Origin: Clostridia bacterium
Lineage (GTDB): Bacteria > Bacillota > Clostridia > CAKSNL01 > HGM11501
Direction: 5' to 3'
DNA: 9,784 nucleotides
NCBI GenBank assembly: GCA_017390225.1
Contig: JAFPCL010000121.1
Span: 1-9,784 of the forward strand
Numbering within the stretch: position 1 is the stretch's first letter; each line of letters starts with the position of its first letter. A program made the translations under genes and the position numbers. Shown here piece by piece: positions 5,659 to 9,784 of this stretch. A model generated the notes under the pieces. The model saw only the letters and a list, made by a program, of their open reading frames with translations. It was not told the DNA's origin and searched no databases.

Positions 5659-8040
5659 ATGTACAGAGTCGTAAAACGTGACGGCAGAATTGTGGATTTT
5701 GAAATTAACAAAATTGCTGCCGCTATCAAGAATGCTTTTGAGGCAACCGAAACCAACTATACTGACAGTGTAATTGACTTTTTGGCCATTATGGTCACCG
5801 CAGATTTCCAACCCAAAATTGAGGACGAGCTGATCTCCATTGAAGATATCCAGGACAGTGTGGAAGCCGTTTTGTCCCGCGGCGGTTATGAAAATGTGGC
5901 AAAAGCCTACATTCTTTACCGTAAACAGCACGAAAATCTGCGTAACGTCAGCGCCACTATTTTGGACTACAAAATGACCGTGGACGATTATCTGAAAATC
6001 AATGACTGGCGTGTAAAGGAAAACTCCACCGTGACCTATTCCGTCGGTGGTCTGATTCTTTCCAACTCCGGTGCCATCACCGCCAACTACTGGCTGAGTG
6101 AAGTGTATTCCGAAGCCATTGCCAAAGCCCACAGAAATGCCGATATGCACATTCATGACCTGAGCATGCTCACCGGTTACTGTGCCGGTTGGAGCCTTCG
6201 TCAGCTGATTCAGGAAGGTCTGGGCGGTGTCATGGGCAAGATTACTTCCAAGCCCGCCAGCCACCTTATCACCCTCTGCAATCAGATGGTCAACTTCTTG
6301 GGCATCATGCAGAACGAATGGGCAGGCGCACAGGCATTTTCCTCTTTTGATACGTATCTTGCTCCCTTTGTGAAAGCAGATAACCTTTCCTATAAAGAAG
6401 TTCGCCAGGCGATTCAAGCATTTATCTTCGGTGTCAACACCCCCAGCCGTTGGGGCACCCAGGCCCCCTTCTCCAACATCACCCTCGACTGGAAGGTGCC
6501 TGCAGATATGGCAGAGCTCCCCTGTATCGTCGGTGGCAAGGAAATGGATTTCTGCTACAAAGATTGCCAGGCCGAAATGGATATGATCAACAAAGCCTTC
6601 ATCGAAACCATGATTGAAGGGGACGCCAACGGCAGAGGCTTCCAGTACCCCATCCCCACCTACTCCATCACCAGCAATTTCGATTGGTCTGAATCGGAGA
6701 ACAACAAGCTTCTGTTTGAAATGACCGCTAAATACGGTACTCCCTATTTCTCTAACTACATCAACAGCGACATGGAGCCCTCCGACGTGCGCAGTATGTG
6801 CTGCCGTCTGCGTCTGGACCTGCGCGAGCTTCGCAAGAAGAGCGGCGGTTTCTTCGGCTCCGGTGAAAGCACCGGTTCTATCGGTGTTGTCACCATCAAT
6901 ATGCCCCGTATCGGCTACCTTGCCAAAAACGAGGAAGATTTCTATAAGCGTCTGGATCGCCTGATGGATCTTGCCGCTGAATCCTTAAAGGTCAAGCGTA
7001 CCGTTATCACCAAGCTTTTGGATGGCGGTCTGTATCCTTATACCAAGCGTTATCTCGGCACCTTCAACAACCACTTCTCCACCATCGGTCTGGTCGGTAT
7101 GAACGAAGCATGCCTGAATGCCAAGTGGCTCCGCGCTGATTTGACCAACGAAAAAGCACAGCAGTTCACCAAAGATGTTTTGAATCATATGCGTGAACGT
7201 CTTTCCGAGTACCAGGTGATGTACGGCGATCTGTACAACTTGGAAGCAACGCCGGCAGAATCCACCTCCTATCGTTTGGCAAAGCACGACCTTAAGCGCT
7301 ATCCCGCCATCATCACCGCTGCAGAAGAAGACGGTGCACCCTACTACACCAACAGCTCTCACTTGCCCGTTGGCTACACCGACGATATCTTCTCTGCCCT
7401 TGATATTCAAGACGAACTGCAAACCCTGTACACTTCCGGCACGGTCTTCCATGCCTTCTTGGGTGAAAAGTTGCCCGACTGGAAAGCGGCGGCATCTTTG
7501 GTTCGTAAGATTGCAGAAAACTATAAACTGCCCTACTACACCATGAGCCCCACCTATTCTGTCTGCAAAAACGACGGATATCTGGTCGGCGAGCAATACG
7601 TTTGCCCCACCTGCGGTGAAAAGACAGAAGTTTATTCCCGTATCACCGGTTACTATCGTCCCGTGCAGAACTGGAACGACGGCAAATCTCAGGAGTACAA
7701 ACAGCGTAAAACCTATGCGATTGCTACCTCCGTATTCACCGGCGGCACAGCCCCCAAGGAAGCCGTTGCAAGCGAAGAAGTATGCGCACCCGTCACAGGA
7801 AAAGCCATTCTCTTCAGCCGTGCCACCTGCCCGAACTGCCGTGTAGCCGAGCAGTACATGGATAAAGCCGGCTTCGCTTACGAAAAGCTGATTGCCGAAG
7901 AGCATGTGGACTTGGTTGAAAAATACGGCATCAAGGGTGCACCCACCCTGGTCATTGAAGGCGAAAACGGCGCACAGAAGCTTTACGGCGTTGCAGAAAT
8001 CAAGAAATATCTGCAATCCATCGCTGTCAATGCCGACTAA
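5659..8040 (+). CDS. nrdD: Anaerobic (class III) ribonucleoside-triphosphate reductase with fused C-terminal redoxin
   Basis: NrdD reduces ribonucleoside triphosphates to deoxy forms for DNA synthesis without oxygen, using a glycyl radical installed by NrdG. It has 793 residues. An ATP-cone allosteric domain (about 3-93) is followed by the ten-stranded barrel. Cys175 (GYCAGW) and Cys382 (MCCR, the likely thiyl-radical site) lie in the catalytic part, and GSIGVVTINMPRIGYLA spans 406-422. Cys636, Cys649 and Cys652 belong to the zinc site, where CKND replaces the CxxH/CxxC pattern I would expect. The radical glycine is Gly664 in SRITGYYRPV. After a linker (about 690-713), residues 714-793 form a glutaredoxin/NrdH-like domain with CPNC (724-727) and a cis-proline loop GAPTLV (760-765). 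The start follows AAAGGAGG by eight bases. trxB is 11 bases downstream, so co-transcription is likely. The fused redoxin implies thiol rather than formate reduction; that is inference, guided by the known thioredoxin-using class III enzyme of Neisseria bacilliformis. Confidence 0.97.
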   Translation: MYRVVKRDGRIVDFEINKIAAAIKNAFEATETNYTDSVIDFLAIMVTADFQPKIEDELISIEDIQDSVEAVLSRGGYENVAKAYILYRKQHENLRNVSATILDYKMTVDDYLKINDWRVKENSTVTYSVGGLILSNSGAITANYWLSEVYSEAIAKAHRNADMHIHDLSMLTGYCAGWSLRQLIQEGLGGVMGKITSKPASHLITLCNQMVNFLGIMQNEWAGAQAFSSFDTYLAPFVKADNLSYKEVRQAIQAFIFGVNTPSRWGTQAPFSNITLDWKVPADMAELPCIVGGKEMDFCYKDCQAEMDMINKAFIETMIEGDANGRGFQYPIPTYSITSNFDWSESENNKLLFEMTAKYGTPYFSNYINSDMEPSDVRSMCCRLRLDLRELRKKSGGFFGSGESTGSIGVVTINMPRIGYLAKNEEDFYKRLDRLMDLAAESLKVKRTVITKLLDGGLYPYTKRYLGTFNNHFSTIGLVGMNEACLNAKWLRADLTNEKAQQFTKDVLNHMRERLSEYQVMYGDLYNLEATPAESTSYRLAKHDLKRYPAIITAAEEDGAPYYTNSSHLPVGYTDDIFSALDIQDELQTLYTSGTVFHAFLGEKLPDWKAAASLVRKIAENYKLPYYTMSPTYSVCKNDGYLVGEQYVCPTCGEKTEVYSRITGYYRPVQNWNDGKSQEYKQRKTYAIATSVFTGGTAPKEAVASEEVCAPVTGKAILFSRATCPNCRVAEQYMDKAGFAYEKLIAEEHVDLVEKYGIKGAPTLVIEGENGAQKLYGVAEIKKYLQSIAVNAD
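7798..8037 (+). other. Redoxin domain fused to NrdD (CPNC)
   Basis: Residues 714-793 of NrdD. The pattern is beta strand KAILFSR, redox motif ATCPNC, helix, KYGIKGAPTLVIEG with the cis-proline, and a closing strand and helix (QKLYGVAEIKKYL). At about 75 residues it is the size of NrdH or a small glutaredoxin. It could reduce the active-site disulfide formed in each turnover, in cis or between subunits, and be recharged by the flavoprotein encoded next. Confidence 0.88.
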
Positions 8041-8051
8041 GAGGATTTGTT

Positions 8052-8963
8052 ATGCATGATATCGTAATTATCGGCGGCGGCCCTGCAGGACTTACTGCAG
8101 GGCTGTATGCCCGCCGCAACGGCAAATCTGCCGTAATATTGGAAAAAGCAGGCTTTGGCGGCCAAATTGCTTATTCCCCCAAAGTAGAAAACTACCCCGG
8201 ATTCTATGAAATCAGTGGTAGTAGTTTAGCTGAAAAAATGACCGAGCAGGTTATCAGCCAAAACGTGGATGTTGAAATTGAATACGCCACGGCCATTGAA
8301 AAAACAGAAGAAGGATTTGCAGTCAAAACAGAAGATGGCAACACCTTCCTCGGCAAAGCCGTGATTATCGCCACCGGCGTCAAGCACCGTATGCTCGGCA
8401 TCCCCGGCGAAGAAGAGCTGATTGGAAACGGCATTTCTTTCTGTGCCGTTTGTGACGGTGATTTCTACCGCGGCAAATCCGTCGCCGTGATTGGTGGCGG
8501 CAACTCTGCCCTGCAAGAAGCACTCCTTCTCTCCGACATCTGCCAAAAGGTTACGGTGATTCAAAATCTCCCCACCTTCACCGGTGAACCGGCACTTTCC
8601 GAACAGCTTTCCAAAAAAGCCAACGTGCAAAGCATTTTCTCTGCCCGTGTTGTCGATTTCACCCGCGCAGACGGCGCTTTAAAAGAAGTGGTATATGAGA
8701 CAGACGGCAAAGAAGAAAAGCTTCCCGTAGACGGTGCTTTTGTGGCGATCGGTTTAATCCCCGAGAACGAAGCTTTTTCCGCTTTGGTGAAGCTCAATGA
8801 CTATGGCTATGTAGAAAGCACGGAAGCATGCCTGACCAACACGGACGGCATCTTTGTTGCCGGCGATTGCCGCACCAAATCCATCCGTCAGGTCACCACT
8901 GCCACTGCCGACGGCGCCACCGCCGCCCTTGCCGCCTGCCGTTATATCGACAGTCTGTCGTAA
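8052..8963 (+). CDS. trxB: Thioredoxin-reductase-like flavoprotein, atypical pyridine-nucleotide site
   Basis: This FAD enzyme of the low-molecular-weight thioredoxin reductase family has 303 residues, a normal length. The FAD-binding GGGPAG lies at 8-13, the redox-active CAVC at 131-134, a second dinucleotide fold GGGNSA at 148-153, and the C-terminal FAD motif GIFVAGDCR at 266-274 followed by RQVTTATADG. The unusual point is residues 171-180: classical NADPH enzymes have HRRDxFRA there, with arginines gripping the 2'-phosphate, while this protein reads QNLPTFTGEP. It may use NADH, ferredoxin-linked electrons or another donor. Ferredoxin-dependent members (FFTR) are known from clostridia, but the kept GGGNSA argues for some nucleotide binding. 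A GAGGA site lies seven bases upstream. Position directly behind the NrdD-redoxin fusion suggests it recharges that redoxin. It is not a peroxiredoxin-linked AhpF, which is longer. Confidence 0.92.
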   Translation: MHDIVIIGGGPAGLTAGLYARRNGKSAVILEKAGFGGQIAYSPKVENYPGFYEISGSSLAEKMTEQVISQNVDVEIEYATAIEKTEEGFAVKTEDGNTFLGKAVIIATGVKHRMLGIPGEEELIGNGISFCAVCDGDFYRGKSVAVIGGGNSALQEALLLSDICQKVTVIQNLPTFTGEPALSEQLSKKANVQSIFSARVVDFTRADGALKEVVYETDGKEEKLPVDGAFVAIGLIPENEAFSALVKLNDYGYVESTEACLTNTDGIFVAGDCRTKSIRQVTTATADGATAALAACRYIDSLS

Positions 8964-8982
8964 AAAACTTTATATAAAAATC

Positions 8983-9019
8983 AAGCTCGGGATATTGCTA
9001 AAGTAGCCCGAGCTTTTTT
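8983..9019 (+). terminator. Intrinsic terminator of the nrdD-trxB operon
   Basis: AAGCTCGGG (8983-8991) pairs perfectly with CCCGAGCTT (9007-9015) across a 15-base loop, ending in a run of six T at 9014-9019. It lies 20 bases after the trxB stop. Confidence 0.88.
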
Positions 9020-9044
9020 ATAAAAACATGAAGGAGAACAAACC

Positions 9045-9784
9045 ATGACAAATGATTATGCCTTTCTTTCCAAAGAATACGGGCTCAACACATTCTTTGT
9101 AGCGGAGGGCGACAAGAATTACAACATTACAAAACAAACCGTTGTGCCTGCCAATCCCTGCTGTAATTGCTATTCCGTTGCCAAAGCCTTCACCGTCACC
9201 GCCATCGGTATGCTCTACGATCAAGGTCTCCTCACGCCGCAATCTCGCATGGCAGACATTTTAGCCCCTTATCTCCCCGAACATATGGATGAGCGGTGGC
9301 GCCGTGTGACCGTTCACGACCTGATGCTTCATAAAGTCGGTTTTAACGGCGGCAAGCTGGACATCGACGTGGAGGACGCTTCTTTGTTCCCCGAAGACTA
9401 TCTTGGGGAGCTCCTCTCCTCCCCGCTTCCCATAGAGCCCGGCACCACAGAGCAATATACCGATGCGGCATTTTATATTTTATCGCGCATTGTAGCGCAA
9501 GTGTCGAAAAAAGACCTCGTGGATTTTCTCCGCCCGGCACTCATGAACACAATGAAATTCAAAGAGCTCGCCTGGAGCACCTGCCCCCACGGCTACAGCA
9601 TGGGTGCCACCGGCTTATATATCCGCACCGAAGACATGGTCAAGCTGGGGATTTTATACCTGAACGACGGCATGTGGCAAAGCACCCGTATCATCTCCAA
9701 AGAATGGGTCGATATGGTTTTATCCAACGGCTATGAACTCAAGTCAATTGGTAATGGTTGGTACGGCAAAGGCGGCATGTGCGG
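9045..9784 (+). CDS. Serine hydrolase of the class C beta-lactamase family, C-terminus cut by window edge
   Basis: Starting at ATG 9045, eight bases after AAGGAG (9031-9036), the frame is open to the right edge with 246 complete codons. Ser44 and Lys47 in YSVAKAF form the SxxK catalytic motif of the beta-lactamase / penicillin-binding-protein fold (PF00144). Tyr138 in QYTDAAFYIL stands where YxN is usual; the third position is Asp here. GATGLYIRTEDMVKLGILYLNDG (187-209), then RIISKEWVDMV, is the conserved stretch before the third motif. The final HxG or KTG motif should lie just beyond the edge. There is no signal peptide, so it is probably an intracellular esterase, amidase or peptidase rather than a secreted drug-resistance enzyme; the substrate cannot be told. 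It follows the trxB terminator, but I see no convincing promoter in the short gap. Confidence 0.88.
   Translation, partial: MTNDYAFLSKEYGLNTFFVAEGDKNYNITKQTVVPANPCCNCYSVAKAFTVTAIGMLYDQGLLTPQSRMADILAPYLPEHMDERWRRVTVHDLMLHKVGFNGGKLDIDVEDASLFPEDYLGELLSSPLPIEPGTTEQYTDAAFYILSRIVAQVSKKDLVDFLRPALMNTMKFKELAWSTCPHGYSMGATGLYIRTEDMVKLGILYLNDGMWQSTRIISKEWVDMVLSNGYELKSIGNGWYGKGGMC

Noticed and set aside
5632..6417. Minus-strand open frame (261 codons) opposite the nrdD N-terminus
   Set aside because: Same reasoning: antisense to the ATP-cone and barrel start, no ribosome binding site, no domain.
6985..8016. Long minus-strand open frame (343 codons) antisense to nrdD
   Set aside because: It lies wholly inside a gene with clear catalytic motifs, has no plausible start signal, and its translation shows no recognisable domain. 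Such frames are expected opposite GC-biased coding sequence.
8949..8961. Small perfect palindrome CGACAG-T-CTGTCG at the end of trxB
   Set aside because: It overlaps the final trxB codons and stop, is short, and sits upstream of a clear terminator; probably chance.

Overview
The window looks like chromosomal DNA from an anaerobic, low-to-medium GC Firmicute, probably a clostridial gut-type bacterium. The evidence is strong AGGAGG-type ribosome binding sites, near-consensus TTGACA/TATAAT promoters with 17-base spacers, the non-mevalonate isoprenoid genes, and an oxygen-sensitive class III ribonucleotide reductase with its radical-SAM activase. No species can be named from the sequence alone.

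Left part, minus strand (1-2909): one compact operon is read leftwards from a promoter at 2881-2909. It encodes a secreted S41 C-terminal processing peptidase with PDZ and peptidoglycan-binding domains, then ispD, ispF, and an unidentified gene cut by the window edge. The coding regions overlap or lie within about 10 bases of each other, so translational coupling is likely.

Middle (2955-4694): a divergent promoter at 2955-2983 drives the wreck of a secreted glycoside hydrolase family 3 gene. Signal-peptide, start-of-barrel, second-domain and C-terminal fragments survive, but the catalytic barrel is gone and the frame is broken twice. rpmB (ribosomal protein L28) follows with its own consensus promoter and a possible terminator. 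Then comes about 450 bases without a gene, made of a diverged direct repeat of about 90 bases with conserved hairpins, a GC-rich inverted repeat, a hairpin and a 14-base tandem repeat.

Right part, plus strand (4695-9784): the nrdG activase ends in a strong terminator. Next is a regulatory region with three NrdR-box-like palindromes around an extended -10 promoter, then nrdD and, 11 bases later, a thioredoxin-reductase-like flavoprotein gene (trxB). NrdD carries a C-terminal redoxin domain with a CPNC motif. The flavoprotein keeps its FAD motif and redox-active CAVC but lacks the usual HRRxxxR NADPH motif. Together they suggest a self-contained electron-delivery module for anaerobic deoxyribonucleotide synthesis: reductase, built-in redoxin, and a dedicated flavoprotein of altered donor specificity. 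After a terminator, a serine beta-lactamase-like hydrolase begins and runs off the right edge.

The most interesting points are the NrdD-redoxin fusion beside the atypical TrxB, the three-box NrdR region, the GH3 relic that has lost its catalytic barrel, and the hairpin-bearing repeat pair.
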